The notes: generated from the sequence alone by a model not told the origin. A stretch of 64,000 bases of DNA from Nemophila menziesii (GCA_029959085.1 JARWIR010000035.1:2943501-3007500); one strand, 5' to 3'. Positions 20,970 through 34,286 are shown, numbered from the stretch's first letter. Program-made: numbers and translations.

Positions 20970-21377
20970 TTAAGGAGTTTCGAGGAGATACATGACCTCC
21001 CCGGGATGTGGATCTTCCGAGCGATTGGTATCTTCACCTCCATGGTATATTTTCAATCTGTGACCGTTAACCATAAAGGTACGGTTCTCTAGCGGATGTT
21101 CTATTTCTATCGCCCCATGAGGTGTAACCTTGGTCACTATGTATGGACCTGACCACTTAGATCTTAACTTACCCGGATAATTGCTGAACTTTGAGTTATA
21201 TTTCAACACTCTTTGCCCCACTTCAAAGTTCTTTGTACGAATCCGATTGTCATGCCATTTCTTTGTGTTTTCTTTGTAAAGTTTGGCATTTTCATAAGCA
21301 TGCAACCGGAATTCGTCAAGTTCATTAAGCTTCATCATACGATTCTTTCCGGCTAAAAAGGCACAAATGGCTAACAA
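20970..21377 (-). pseudogene. integrase C-terminal fragment, unit 1
   Basis: The frame has NELDEFRLHAYENAKLYKE, a WHDNRI segment, FEVGQRVLKYNSK, then KWSGPYIVTKVTPHGAIEI, the GPY/F motif of the Ty3/Gypsy integrase C-terminal domain, and ends ...MYLLETP. The first residues (LLAICAFLAG) do not belong to integrase: they come from the 3' untranslated region of the next unit across the junction, and the frame opens without an ATG until MMKLNELDE. The integrase zinc finger and DDE core are absent, so no integrase activity is possible. The same fragment recurs in each unit. Confidence 0.8.
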
Positions 21378-21831
21378 AGAACTGCCCCTATCATTTTCCT
21401 AAGTACATAGCTTGTCTTTAGTTCATATCTAGGTGGGTTCTCTACTAATTAGGATTTCACGTTCTACACACCAAACATATTCCTTGAGTACAAGCTTACT
21501 TCATTTGCATTGTTCATTAATTTTTCCTATTAATTACCTATGTTCGCATGCAATTGTAAGTGCGTTTTATATCAATCCCTAAAGTCCACTATTTACTATC
21601 ATAGATTTATCAAGAGTCTGCTTAAAAGGGATATTTAAAAATTTCTACAGTCAAACGCAACTCCGAAAATTCTTTTATTGAAAGCAAATAAAGCAAATAA
21701 CACATAAAAACTGGGATGAGGCAACGAACCCCACCCCAAACTCAAAAATGAGTCGTGTCCCCACGACTCGAAAAGACTCAATAAAGCATATAAACTAATC
21801 TACACTAAGAGGAAAGTTTAGAAAACGTATC

Positions 21832-23148
21832 TTAACCAGCGCGAGGCTGGTTATCGGTGTTGCGTTCTGGACCTTTATCTCGCGTAACAGCATCATAAAT
21901 CGCGTTTTGAAGTGTATTTACGCCTAAGATCAAATTTCGAAGCAGGTCCAACTCTTTTGTAACGTTTCCCAAGGTAGCAATCATCTTCTCCTGATTCTCT
22001 TCCAACACCTGAATCTTGGACTCCAACTCAGGAACAGTCTTTGCTTTCTTTGATTGAGGAGTTCTTGGACTTCTTGTAGCTCGTGTTGCCTCTTCATGGA
22101 TGTTCTTGATTGTGCTCAAAGCTATACTCACACCAACTGAAACAATGTCAATATCTGCGTTCTTACGCGGAATCTTTGCGTCTAGACACAACTGAGTAAT
22201 AGTACAAGGAAACTTCAGATTTTGTTGTTTCAGTGGTGATTTCGCGAACTCCATGATTGTATCATAAATGATCTTAGCAACATCAAATGGTTTCTCCTCC
22301 AAAATACACTTAATAACAAATATGTGCTCTTTCTTCAACTCGGAAGTGTGTTTAATACCAAAGAAAGTGGGTATTACGAAACGAGACCAAACCTTAGCAC
22401 GAGGTGTCAAACTACTGCTGTAAAACTGTCCAGGATATCTTTCACCTTCAGGAATTGGGCTAGTCCCATTAACAAGCACGGTCCCCCAAAGGGATTCAAA
22501 ATCGAAAGAAGAGTCATTAAGAGTTTCTTGGAAAGGGCACGTTGCAGAAAAGTTGGGTAATTTTAAGGATTTCCGAATACGTTCAATAGAGAAAGGAACT
22601 ACCTTTTTGCGGATATCAATGGCATCACGGGAAATAGCTAAACCTTCATAAAATTCTCGCACAAAAGTAGGAATAAATTCAAGCTTCCTTTCTTGTAACT
22701 CTTTCCAACCAAACTTAGCACATGTCACAGCATAGTCCTTGTAATCACTACTCATAATACCCTTAGGAAAATTCGTCTCCTCACCAAATTTCAAAAAATC
22801 AATTCTTTCACGAACCTGAGTATTCCAACAAGTGTAAACCCTCTTAGGCTTGTGGGCCCACATCTTCATACGCGGAGGTTTTTGAACGGCTGCTTCCGGA
22901 ATCTCTTGTTCAGTTTCTTCCTCAATGTTCTTCGCAATTTCCTCTTCTGGTTCCTTCTCACTTTCAATCTCATCAATCAATCTTTTCTTGTGACCCGTGA
23001 TTTCTTTTCTTTTAGAATCAAGCTGAACTTCGTCAATTTTTCGTTTAGGACGCGAATCAGGAATCTCAATAGCTTGATCTTGTGAACCACCAATGGTGGT
23101 TTTTCTTCTAGGAGCAGTTCTTCGAAAATCACCGGTTCTGTTAGTCAT
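21832..23148 (-). CDS. ORF2, unit 2, intact 438 codons
   Basis: Same protein as unit 1 with REFYEGL and a HKKRL in place of HKRRL near residue 54. It shares with unit 1 the residues SSF after TLND, AKSPLKQQ and NADIDIV, so units 1 and 2 are closest to each other. Confidence 0.75.
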   Translation of the reverse strand: MTNRTGDFRRTAPRRKTTIGGSQDQAIEIPDSRPKRKIDEVQLDSKRKEITGHKKRLIDEIESEKEPEEEIAKNIEEETEQEIPEAAVQKPPRMKMWAHKPKRVYTCWNTQVRERIDFLKFGEETNFPKGIMSSDYKDYAVTCAKFGWKELQERKLEFIPTFVREFYEGLAISRDAIDIRKKVVPFSIERIRKSLKLPNFSATCPFQETLNDSSFDFESLWGTVLVNGTSPIPEGERYPGQFYSSSLTPRAKVWSRFVIPTFFGIKHTSELKKEHIFVIKCILEEKPFDVAKIIYDTIMEFAKSPLKQQNLKFPCTITQLCLDAKIPRKNADIDIVSVGVSIALSTIKNIHEEATRATRSPRTPQSKKAKTVPELESKIQVLEENQEKMIATLGNVTKELDLLRNLILGVNTLQNAIYDAVTRDKGPERNTDNQPRAG

Positions 23149-24300
23149 CTCTTTTCACCCCAAACTCAAAACTTCAAATAATGAAAAACTTAGAGAAAAA
23201 GTTTAGAATTATGATGTTTTGAGGCTTAGGAATTGAAGAACTAGGGTGAATATGAGATGGGTCTTGTTTAATTTGAATGGGAGAAGAAAGAGTTGGGTTT
23301 TATTTAAGGATTTGATGAAGAAGAATCTTGGGAAAAACTAGGGATTTGATGTTATTTTGGAGAGGAGGTGAGTTGATTTTGTGTTTTTGTGGTGAAAGAG
23401 GGTAGGATTTGATGATATATAGTGTTTTGGTTGATGAATTTCGGAGGTGGGGAGGCTATTGGTGCGTTTTAGGTAAAAACTTGCAGAAGAGGCTAAGAAA
23501 ACTAGGTTAAAACACCCAAAACCGCCTCTCACAGCTTTCAAACCGGGTTCCCGGTTTTGGAAAACCGGGTTCCCGGTTCCGCGTCGCTGTGACGGCGCGG
23601 AAAAACAATTATGGACTCTTTTTTTTTTTTAATTTTTTTTTTTTCAAAACGCACCAAAACGCTGAATCTCAAGACGCTGTGTCAGAGATTTTACTCGCCG
23701 AAACCGGGTACCCGGTTCTGTGGAATGCGGGTTCCCGGATTTTCTCGATGGCGCGAGTCAAAACGCGCCAAAACGCAAGACTCCAAGACGCTGGGTCAGA
23801 ACTTTGGGATTTTTACAGCTCCGAAACCGGGTACCCGGTTCGCCAAATGCGGGTTCCCGGTTTTGTGTCGATGGCGCGAACCAAAACGCAGCAAAACGCA
23901 AGCCACCAAAACGCTGGGTCAGAGATTTTCAAAAGTTACAGCACCAAAACCGGGTACCCGGTTTCGCCAAATGCGGGTTCCCGGTTCCGACGCTGTGTCA
24001 TGAACCCAAAACGCAAGGTGCTGCGTATATAGTGTTGGTACCAGCTCCAAAACCGGGTTCCCGGTTTCTCCTGGACATCCAACATATTTTTCTTCTTATT
24101 TCGCCTCATCGACCCCAAACTCTTGACCTTTTTACCCCTGAAATCATCAAAAACAACTACCCTTCCTCATTTCTTAATAATAAACACTAAAATTACGAAA
24201 ATCAAACTAAACTAAATTGCAAAAATGTAAAAACTCAGCTAATATACAATGAATTGGCTTTTGTTTAACGTCGTTAAGCTCGACGGTTTACCTCATGCTC

Positions 24301-24708
24301 TTAAGGAGTTTCGAGGAGATACATGACCTCCCCGGGATGTGGATCTTCCGAGCGATTGGTATCTTCACCTCCATGGTATATTTTCAATCTGTGACCGTTA
24401 ACCATAAAGGTACGGTTCTCTAGCGGATGTTCTATTTCTATCGCCCCATGAGGTGTAACCTTGGTCACTATGTATGGACCTGACCACTTAGATCTTAACT
24501 TACCCGGATAATTGCTGAACTTTGAGTTATATTTCAACACTCTTTGCCCCACTTCAAAGTTCTTTGTACGAATCCGATTGTCATGCCATTTCTTTGTGTT
24601 TTCTTTGTAAAGTTTGGCATTTTCATAAGCATGCAACCGGAATTCGTCAAGTTCATTAAGCTTCATCATACGATTCTTTCCGGCTAAAAAGGCACAAATG
24701 GCTAACAA
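24301..24708 (-). pseudogene. integrase C-terminal fragment, unit 2
   Basis: Identical in translation to the unit 1 fragment, including the junction-derived first residues. Confidence 0.8.
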
Positions 24709-25162
24709 AGAACTGCCCCTATCATTTTCCTAAGTACATAGCTTGTCTTTAGTTCATATCTAGGTGGGTTCTCTACTAATTAGGATTTCACGTTCTACAC
24801 ACCAAACATATTCCTTGAGTACAAGCTTACTTCATTTGCATTGTTCATTAATTTTTCCTATTAATTACCTATGTTCGCATGCAATTGTAAGTGCGTTTTA
24901 TATCAATCCCTAAAGTCCACTATTTACTATCATAGATTTATCAAGAGTCTGCTTAAAAGGGATATTTAAAAATTTCTACAGTCAAACGCAACTCCGAAAA
25001 TTCTTTTATTGAAAGCAAATAAAGCAAATAACACATAAAAACTGGGATGAGGCAACGAACCCCACCCCAAACTCAAAAATGAGTCGTGTCCCCACGACTC
25101 GAAAAGACTCAATAAAGCATATAAACTAATCTACAGTAAGAGGAAAGTTTAGAAAACGTATC

Positions 25163-26479
25163 TTAACCAGCGCGAGGCTGGTTATCGGTGTTGCGTTCTG
25201 GACCTTTATCTCGCGTAACAGCATCATAAATCGCGTTTTGAAGTGTATTTACGCCTAAGATCAAATTTCGAAGCAGGTCCAACTCTTTTGTAACGTTTCC
25301 CAAGGTAGCAATCATCTTCTCCTGATTCTCTTCCAACACCTGAATCTTGGACTCCAACTCAGGAACAGTCTTTGCTTTCTTTGATTGAGGAGTTCTTGGA
25401 CTTCTTGTAGATCGTGTTGCCTCTTCATGGATGTTCTTGATTGTGCTCAAAGCTATACTCACACCAACTGAAACAATGTCAATATCTGTGTTCTTACGCG
25501 GAATCTTTGCGTCTAGACACAACTGAGTAATAGTACAAGGAAACTTCAGATTTTGTTGTTTCATTGGTGATTTCTCGAATTCCATGATTGTATCATAAAT
25601 GATCTTAGCAACATCAAATGGTTTCTCCTCCAAAATACACTTAATAACAAATATGTGCTCTTTCTTCAACTCGGAAGTGTGTTTAATACCAAAGAAAGTG
25701 GGTATTACGAAACGAGACCAAACCTTAGCACGAGGTGTCAAACTACTGCTGTAAAACTGTCCAGGATATCTTTCACCTTCAGGAATTGGGCTAGTCCCAT
25801 TAACAAGCACGGTCCCCCAAAGGGATTCAAAATCGAAAGAAGAGTCATTAAGAGTTTCTTGGAAAGGGCACGTTGCAGAAAAGTTGGGTAATTTTAAGGA
25901 TTTCCGAATACGTTCAATAGAGAAAGGAACTACCTTTTTGCGGATATCAATGGCATCACGGGAAATAGCTAAACCTTCATAAAATTCTCGCACAAAAGTA
26001 GGAATAAATTCAAGCTTCCTTTCTTGTAACTCTTTCCAACCAAACTTAGCACATGTCACAGCATAGTCCTTGTAATCACTACTCATAATACCCTTAGGAA
26101 AATTCGTCTCCTCACCAAATTTCAAAAAATCAATTCTTTCACGAACCTGAGTATTCCAACAAGTGTAAACCCTCTTAGGCTTGTGGGCCCACATCTTCAT
26201 ACGCGGAGGTTTTTGAACGGCTGCTTCCGGAATCTCTTGTTCAGTTTCTTCCTCAATGTTCTTCGCAATTTCCTCTTCTGGTTCCTTCTCACTTTCAATC
26301 TCATCAATCAATCTTCTCTTGTGACCCGTGATTTCTTTTCTTTTAGAATCAAGCTGAACTTCGTCAATTTTTCGTTTAGGACGCGAATCAGGAATCTCAA
26401 TAGCTTGATCTTGTGAACCACCAATGGTGGTTTTTCTTCTAGGAGCAGTTCTTCGAAAATCACCGGTTCTGTTAGTCAT
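25163..26479 (-). CDS. ORF2, unit 3, intact 438 codons
   Basis: Full length. Differs from units 1-2 by FEKSPMKQQ (Ala to Glu, Leu to Met), NTDIDIV and ATRSTRSP. It keeps SSF after TLND. FEKSPMKQQ and NTDIDIV reappear in unit 7, four units away, suggesting exchange between non-adjacent units. Confidence 0.75.
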   Translation of the reverse strand: MTNRTGDFRRTAPRRKTTIGGSQDQAIEIPDSRPKRKIDEVQLDSKRKEITGHKRRLIDEIESEKEPEEEIAKNIEEETEQEIPEAAVQKPPRMKMWAHKPKRVYTCWNTQVRERIDFLKFGEETNFPKGIMSSDYKDYAVTCAKFGWKELQERKLEFIPTFVREFYEGLAISRDAIDIRKKVVPFSIERIRKSLKLPNFSATCPFQETLNDSSFDFESLWGTVLVNGTSPIPEGERYPGQFYSSSLTPRAKVWSRFVIPTFFGIKHTSELKKEHIFVIKCILEEKPFDVAKIIYDTIMEFEKSPMKQQNLKFPCTITQLCLDAKIPRKNTDIDIVSVGVSIALSTIKNIHEEATRSTRSPRTPQSKKAKTVPELESKIQVLEENQEKMIATLGNVTKELDLLRNLILGVNTLQNAIYDAVTRDKGPERNTDNQPRAG

Positions 26480-27630
26480 CTCTTTTCACCCCAAACTCAA
26501 AACTTCAAATAATGAAAAACTTAGAGAAAAAGTTTAGAATTATGATGTTTTGAGGCTTAGGAATTGAAGAACTAGGGTGAATATGAGATGGGTCTTGTTT
26601 AATTTGAATGGGAGAAGAAAGAGTTGGGTTTTATTTAAGGATTTGATGAAGAAGAATCTTGGGAAAAACTAGGGATTTGATGTTATTTTGGAGAGGAGGT
26701 GAGTTGATTTTGTGTTTTTGTGGTGAAAGAGGGTAGGATTTGATGATATATAGTGTTTTGGTTGATGAATTTCGGAGGTGGGGAGGCTATTGGTGCGTTT
26801 TAGGTAAAAACTTGCAGAAGAGGCTAAGAAAACTAGGTTAAAACACCCAAAACCGCCTCTCACAGCTTTCAAACCGGGTTCCCGGTTTTGGAAAACCGGG
26901 TTCCCGGTTCCGCGTCGCTGTGACGGCGCGGAAAAACAATTATGGACTCTTTTTTTTTTTTTAATTTTATTTTTCAAAACGCACCAAAACGCTGAATCTC
27001 AAGACGCTGTGTCAGAGATTTTACTCGCCGAAACCGGGTACCCGGTTCTGTGGAATGCGGGTTCCCGGATTTTCTCGATGGCGCGAGTCAAAACGCGCCA
27101 AAACGCAAGACTCCAAGACGCTGGGTCAGAACTTTGGGATTTTTACAGCTCCGAAACCGGGTACCCGGTTCGCCAAATGCGGGTTCCCGGTTTTGTGTCG
27201 ATGGCGCGAACCAAAACGCAGCAAAACGCAAGCCACCAAAACGCTGGGTCAGAGATTTTCAAAAGTTACAGCACCAAAACCGGGTACCCGGTTTCGCCAA
27301 ATGCGGGTTCCCGGTTCCGACGCTGTGTCATGAACCCAAAACGCAAGGTGCTGCGTATATAGTGTTGGTACCAGCTCCAAAACCGGGTTCCCGGTTTCTC
27401 CTGGACATCCAACATATTTTTCTTCTTATTTCGCCTCATCGACCCCAAACTCTTGACCTTTTTACCCCTGAAATCATCAAAAACAACTACCCTTCCTCAT
27501 TTCTTAATAATAAACACTAAAATTACGAAAATCAAACTAAACTAAATTGCAAAAATGTAAAAACTCAGCTAATATACAATGAATTGGCTTTTGTTTAACG
27601 TCGTTAAGCTCGACGGTTTACCTCATGCTC

Positions 27631-28038
27631 TTAAGGAGTTTCGAGGAGATACATGACCTCCCCGGGATGTGGATCTTCCGAGCGATTGGTATCTTCACCT
27701 CCATGGTATATTTTCAATCTGTGACCGTTAACCATAAAGGTACGGTTCTCTAGCGGATGTTCTATTTCTATCGCCCCATGAGGTGTAACCTTGGTCACTA
27801 TGTATGGACCTGACCACTTAGATCTTAACTTACCCGGATAATTGCTGAACTTTGAGTTATATTTCAACACTCTTTGCCCCACTTCAAAGTTCTTTGTACG
27901 AATCCGATTGTCATGCCATTTCTTTGTGTTTTCTTTGTAAAGTTTGGCATTTTCATAAGCATGCAACCGGAATTCGTCAAGTTCATTAAGCTTCATCATA
28001 CGATTCTTTCCGGCTAAAAAGGCACAAATGGCTAACAA
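27631..28038 (-). pseudogene. integrase C-terminal fragment, unit 3
   Basis: Same translation as unit 1. Confidence 0.8.
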
Positions 28039-28492
28039 AGAACTGCCCCTATCATTTTCCTAAGTACATAGCTTGTCTTTAGTTCATATCTAGGTGGGTT
28101 CTCTACTAATTAGGATTTCACGTTCTACACACCAAACATATTCCTTGAGTACAAGCTTACTTCATTTGCATTGTTCATTAATTTTTCCTATTAATTACCT
28201 ATGTTCGCATGCAATTGTAAGTGCGTTTTATATCAATCCCTAAAGTCCACTATTTACTATCATAGATTTATCAAGAGTCTGCTTAAAAGGGATATTTAAA
28301 AATTTCTACAGTCAAACGCAACTCCGAAAATTCTTTTATTGAAAGCAAATAAAGCAAATAACACATAAAAACTGGGATGAGGCAACGAACCCCACCCCAA
28401 ACTCAAAAATGAGTCGTGTCCCCACGACTCGAAAAGACTCAATAAAGCATATAAACTAATCTACACTAAGAGGAAAGTTTAGAAAACGTATC

Positions 28493-29808
28493 TTAACCAG
28501 CGCGAGGCTGGTTATCGGTGTTGCGTTCTGGACCTTTATCTCGCGTAACAGCATCATAAATCGCGTTTTGAAGTGTATTTACGCCTAAGATCAAATTTCG
28601 AAGCAGGTCCAACTCTTTTGTAACGTTTCCCAAGGTAGCAATCATCTTCTCCTGATTCTCTTCCAACACCTGAATCTTGGACTCCAACTCAGGAACAGTC
28701 TTTGCTTTCTTTGATTGAGGAGTTCTTGGACTTCTTGTAGCTCGTGTTGCCTCTTCATGGATGTTCTTGATTGTGCTCAAAGCTATACTCACACCAACTG
28801 AAACAATGTCAATATCTGTGTTCTTACGCGGAATCTTTGCGTCTAGACACAACTGAGTAATAGTACAAGGAAACTTCAGATTTTGTTGTTTCATTGGTGA
28901 TTTCGCGAAGTCCATGATTGTATCATAAATGATCTTAGCAACATCAAATGGTTTCTCCTCCAAAATACACTTAATAACAAATATGTGCTCTTTCTTCAAC
29001 TCGGAAGTGTGTTTAATACCAAAGAAAGTGGGTATAACGAAACGAGACCAAACCTTAGCACGAGGTGTCAAACTACTGCTGTAAAACTGTCCAGGATATC
29101 TTTCACCTTCAGGAATTAGGCTAGTCCCATTAACAAGCACGGTCCCCCAAAGGGATTCAAAATCGAAAGAAGGGTCATTAAGCGTTTCTTGGAAAGGGCA
29201 CGTTGCAGAAAAGTTGGGTAATTTTAAGGATTTCCGAATACGTTCAATAGAGAAAGGAACTACCTTTTTGCGGATATCAATGGCATCACGGGAAATAGCT
29301 AAACCTTCATAAAATTCTCGCACAAAAGTAGGAATAAACTCAAGCTTCCTTTCTTGTAACTCTTTCCAACCAAACTTTGCACATGTCACAGCATAGTCCT
29401 TGTAATCACTACTCATAATACCCTTAGGAAAATTCGTCTCCTCACCAAATTTCAAAAATTCAATTCTTTCACGAACCTGAGTATTCTAACAAGTGTAAAC
29501 CCTCTTAGGCTTGTGGGCCCACATCTTCATACGCGGAGGTTTTTGAACGGGTGCTTCCGGAATCTCTTGTTCAGTTTCTTCCTCAATGTTCTTCGCAATT
29601 TCCTCTTCTGGTCCTTCTCACTTTCAATCTCATCAATCAATCTTCTCTTGTGACCCGTGATTTCTTTTCTTCTAGAATCAAGCTGAACTTCGTCAATTTT
29701 TCGTTTAGGACGCGAATCAGGAATCTCAATAGCTTGATCTTGTGAACCACCAATGGTGGTTTTTCTTCTAGGAGCAGTTCTTCGAAAATCACCGGTTCTG
29801 TTAGTCAT
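28493..29808 (-). pseudogene. ORF2, unit 4, broken by a stop and a 1-bp deletion
   Basis: Trp108 is a TAG stop (plus strand reads TATTCTAAC instead of TATTCCAAC near 29485). In addition one base is lost near 29612 (GGTCC for GGTTCC), which shifts the frame after residue 65. The C-terminal 320 codons remain open. It carries TSLIPEG, NDPSF and FAKSPMKQQ preceded by Asp, shared with units 5 and 6. Confidence 0.8.
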
Positions 29809-30956
29809 CTCTTTTCACCCCAAACTCAAAACTTCAAATAATGAAAAACTTAGAGAAAAAGTTTAGAATTATGATGTTTTGAGGCTTAGGAATTGAAGAA
29901 CTAGGGTGAATATGAGATGGGTCTTGTTTAATTTGAATGGGAGAAGAAAGAGTTGGGTTTTATTTAAGGATTTGATGAAGAAGAATCTTGGGAAAAACTA
30001 GGGATTTGATGTTATTTTGGAGAGGAGGTGAGTTGATTTTGTGTTTTTGTGGGGAAAGAGGGTAGGATTTGATGATATATAGTGTTTTGGTTGATGAATT
30101 TCGGAGGTGGGGAGGCTATTGGTGCGTTTTAGGTAAAAACTTGCAGAAGAGGCTAAGAAAACTAGGTTAAAACACCCAAAACCGCCTCTCACAGCTTTCA
30201 AACCGGGTTCCCGGTTTTGGAAAACCGGGTTCCCGGTTCCGCGTCGCTGTGACGGCGTGGAAAAACAATTATGGACTCTTTTTTTTTTTAATTTTTTTTT
30301 CAAAACGCACCAAAACGATGAATCTCAAGACGCTGTGTCAGAGATTTTACTCGCCGAAACCGGGTACCCGGTTCTGTGGAATGCGGGTTCCCGGATTTTC
30401 TCGATGGCGCGAGTCAAAACGCGCCAAAACGCAAGACTCCAAGACGCTGGGTCAGAACTTTGGGATTTTTACAGCTCCGAAACCGGGTACCCGGTTCGCC
30501 AAATGCGGGTTCCCGGTTTTGTGTCGATGGCGCGAACCAAAACGCAGCAAAACGCAAGCCACCAAAACGCTGGGTCAGAGATTTTCAAAAGTTACAGCAC
30601 CAAAACCGGGTACCCGGTTTCGCCAAATGCGGGTTCCCGGTTCCGACGCTGTGTCATGAACCCAAAACGCAAGGTGCTGCGTATATAGTGTTGGTACCAG
30701 CTCCAAAACCGGGTTCCCGGTTTCTCCTGGACATCCAACATATTTTTCTTCTTATTTCGCCTCATCGACCCCAAACTCTTGACCTTTTTACCCCTGAAAT
30801 CATCAAAAACAACTACCCTTCCTCATTTCTTAATAATAAACACTAAAATTACGAAAATCAAACTAAACTAAATTGCAAAAATGTAAAAACTCAGCTAATA
30901 TACAATGAATTGGCTTTTGTTTAACGTCGTTAAGCTCGACGGTTTACCTCATGCTC

Positions 30957-31364
30957 TTAAGGAGTTTCGAGGAGATACATGACCTCCCCGGGATGTGGAT
31001 CTTCCGAGCGATTGGTATCTTCACCTCCATGGTATATTTTCAATCTGTGACCGTTAACCATAAAGGTACGGTTCTCTAGCGGATGTTCTATTTCTATCGC
31101 CCCATGAGGTGTAACCTTGGTCACTATGTATGGACCTGACCACTTAGATCTTAACTTACCCGGATAATTGCTGAACTTTGAGTTATATTTCAACACTCTT
31201 TGCCCCACTTCAAAGTTCTTTGTACGAATCCGATTGTCATGCCATTTCTTTGTGTTTTCTTTGTAAAGTTTGGCATTTTCATAAGCATGCAACCGGAATT
31301 CGTCAAGTTCATTAAGCTTCATCATACGATTCTTTCCGGCTAAAAAGGCACAAATGGCTAACAA
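30957..31364 (-). pseudogene. integrase C-terminal fragment, unit 4
   Basis: Same translation as unit 1. Confidence 0.8.
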
Positions 31365-31818
31365 AGAACTGCCCCTATCATTTTCCTAAGTACATAGCTT
31401 GTCTTTAGTTCATATCTAGGTGGGTTCTCTACTAATTAGGATTTCACGTTCTACACACCAAACATATTCCTTGAGTACAAGCTTACTTCATTTGCATTGT
31501 TCATTAATTTTTCCTATTAATTACCTATGTTCGCATGCAATTGTAAGTGCGTTTTATATCAATCCCTAAAGTCCACTATTTACTATCATAGATTTATCAA
31601 GAGTCTGCTTAAAAGGGATATTTAAAAATTTCTACAGTCAAACGCAACTCCGAAAATTCTTTTATTGAAAGCAAATAAAGCAAATAACACATAAAAACTG
31701 GGATGAGGCAACGAACCCCACCCCAAACTCAAAAATGAGTCGTGTCCCCACGACTCGAAAAGACTCAATAAAGCATATAAACTAATCTACACTAAGAGGA
31801 AAGTTTAGAAAACGTATC

Positions 31819-33135
31819 TTAACCAGCGCGAGGCTGGTTATCGGTGTTGCGTTCTGGACCTTTATCTCGCGTAACAGCATCATAAATCGCGTTTTGAAGT
31901 GTATTTACGCCTAAGATCAAATTTCGAAGCAGGTCCAACTCTTTTGTAACGTTTCCCAAGGTAGCAATCATCTTCTCCTGATTCTCTTCCAACACCTGAA
32001 TCTTGGACTCCAACTCAGGAACAGTCTTTGCTTTCTTTGATTGAGGAGTTCTTGGACTTCTTGTAGCTCGTGTTGCCTCTTCATGGATGTTCTTGATTGT
32101 GCTCAAAGCTATACTCACACCAACTGAAACAATGTCAATATCTGTGTTCTTACGCGGAATCTTTGCGTCTAGACACAACTGAGTAATAGTACAAGGAAAC
32201 TTCAGATTTTGTTGTTTCATTGGTGATTTCGCGAAGTCCATGATTGTATCATAAATGATCTTAGCAACATCAAATGGTTTCTCCTCCAAAATACACTTAA
32301 TAACAAATATGTGCTCTTTCTTCAACTCGGAAGTGTGTTTAATACCAAAGAAAGTGGGTATAACGAAACGAGACCAAACCTTAGCACGAGGTGTCAAACT
32401 ACTGCTGTAAAACTGTCCAGGATATCTTTCACCTTCAGGAATTAGGCTAGTCCCATTAACAAGCACGGTCCCCCAAAGGGATTCAAAATCGAAAGAAGGG
32501 TCATTAAGCGTTTCTTGGAAAGGGCACGTTGCAGAAAAGTTGGGTAATTTTAAGGATTTCCGAATACGTTCAATAGAGAAAGGAACTACCTTTTTGCGGA
32601 TATCAATGGCATCACGGGAAATAGCTAAACCTTCATAAAATTCTCGCACAAAAGTAGGAATAAACTCAAGCTTCCTTTCTTGTAACTCTTTCCAACCAAA
32701 CTTAGCACATGTCACAGCATAGTCCTTGTAATCACTACTCATAATACCCTTAGGAAAATTCGTCTCCTCACCAAATTTCAAAAATTCAATTCTTTCACGA
32801 ACCTGAGTATTCTAACAAGTGTAAACCCTCTTAGGCTTGTGGGCCCACATCTTCATACGCGGAGGTTTTTGAACGGGTGCTTCCGGAATCTCTTGTTCAG
32901 TTTCTTCCTCAATGTTCTTCGCAATTTCCTCTTCTGGTTCCTTCTCACTTTCAATCTCATCAATCAATCTTCTCTTGTGACCCGTGATTTCTTTTCTTCT
33001 AGAATCAAGCTGAACTTCGTCAATTTTTCGTTTAGGACGCGAATCAGGAATCTCAATAGCTTGATCTTGTGAACCACCAATGGTGGTTTTTCTTCTAGGA
33101 GCAGTTCTTCGAAAATCACCGGTTCTGTTAGTCAT
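31819..33135 (-). pseudogene. ORF2, unit 5, broken by the Trp108 stop
   Basis: The only visible lesion is the TAG at codon 108, giving an open 107-codon N-terminal part and an open C-terminal part. The stop is the same base change as in units 4 and 6. Confidence 0.8.
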
Positions 33136-34286
33136 CTCTTTTCACCCCAAACTCAAAACTTCAAATAATGAAAAACTTAGAGAAAAAGTTTAGAATTATG
33201 ATGTTTTGAGGCTTAGGAATTGAAGAACTAGGGTGAATATGAGATGGGTCTTGTTTAATTTGAATGGGAGAAGAAAGAGTTGGGTTTTATTTAAGGATTT
33301 GATGAAGAAGAATCTTGGGAAAAACTAGGGATTTGATGTTATTTTGGAGAGGAGGTGAGTTGATTTTGTGTTTTTGTGGGGAAAGAGGGTAGGATTTGAT
33401 GATATATAGTGTTTTGGTTGATGAATTTCGGAGGTGGGGAGGCTATTGGTGCGTTTTAGGTAAAAACTTGCAGAAGAGGCTAAGAAAACTAGGTTAAAAC
33501 ACCCAAAACCGCCTCTCACAGCTTTCAAACCGGGTTCCCGGTTTTGGAAAACCGGGTTCCCGGTTCCGCGTCGCTGTGACGGCGCGGAAAAACAATTATG
33601 GACTCTTTTTTTTTTTTAATTTTTTTTTTTCAAAACGCACCAAAACGATGAATCTCAAGACGCTGTGTCAGAGATTTTACTCGCTGAAACCGGGTACCCG
33701 GTTCTGTGGAATGCAGGTTCCCGGATTTTCTCGATGGCGCGAGTCAAAACGCGCCAAAACGCAAGACTCCAAGACGCTGGGTCAGAACTTTGGGATTTTT
33801 ACAGCTCCGAAACCGGGTACCCGGTTCGCCAAATGCGGGTTCCCGGTTTTGTGTCGATGGCGCGAATCAAAACGCAGCAAAACGCAAGCCACCAAAACGC
33901 TGGGTCAGAGATTTTCAAAAGTTACAGCACCAAAACCGGGTACCCGGTTTCGCCAAATGCGGGTTCCCGGTTCCGACGCTGTGTCATGAACCCAAAACGC
34001 AAGGTGCTGCGTATATAGTGTTGGTACCAGCTCCAAAACCGGGTTCCCGGTTTCTCCTGGACATCCAACATATTTTTCTTCTTATTTCGCCTCATCGACC
34101 CCAAACTCTTGACCTTTTTACCCCTGAAATCATCAAAAACAACTACCCTTCCTCATTTCTTAATAATAAACACTAAAATTACGAAAATCAAACTAAACTA
34201 AATTGCAAAAATGTAAAAACTCAGCTAATATACAATGAATTGGCTTTTGTTTAACGTCGTTAAGCTCGACGGTTTACCTCATGCTC

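Noticed and set aside
20970..21377. A full integrase gene
   Set aside because: Only the C-terminal domain with GPY/F is present; there is no zinc finger or DDE core, and the first residues come from the junction.
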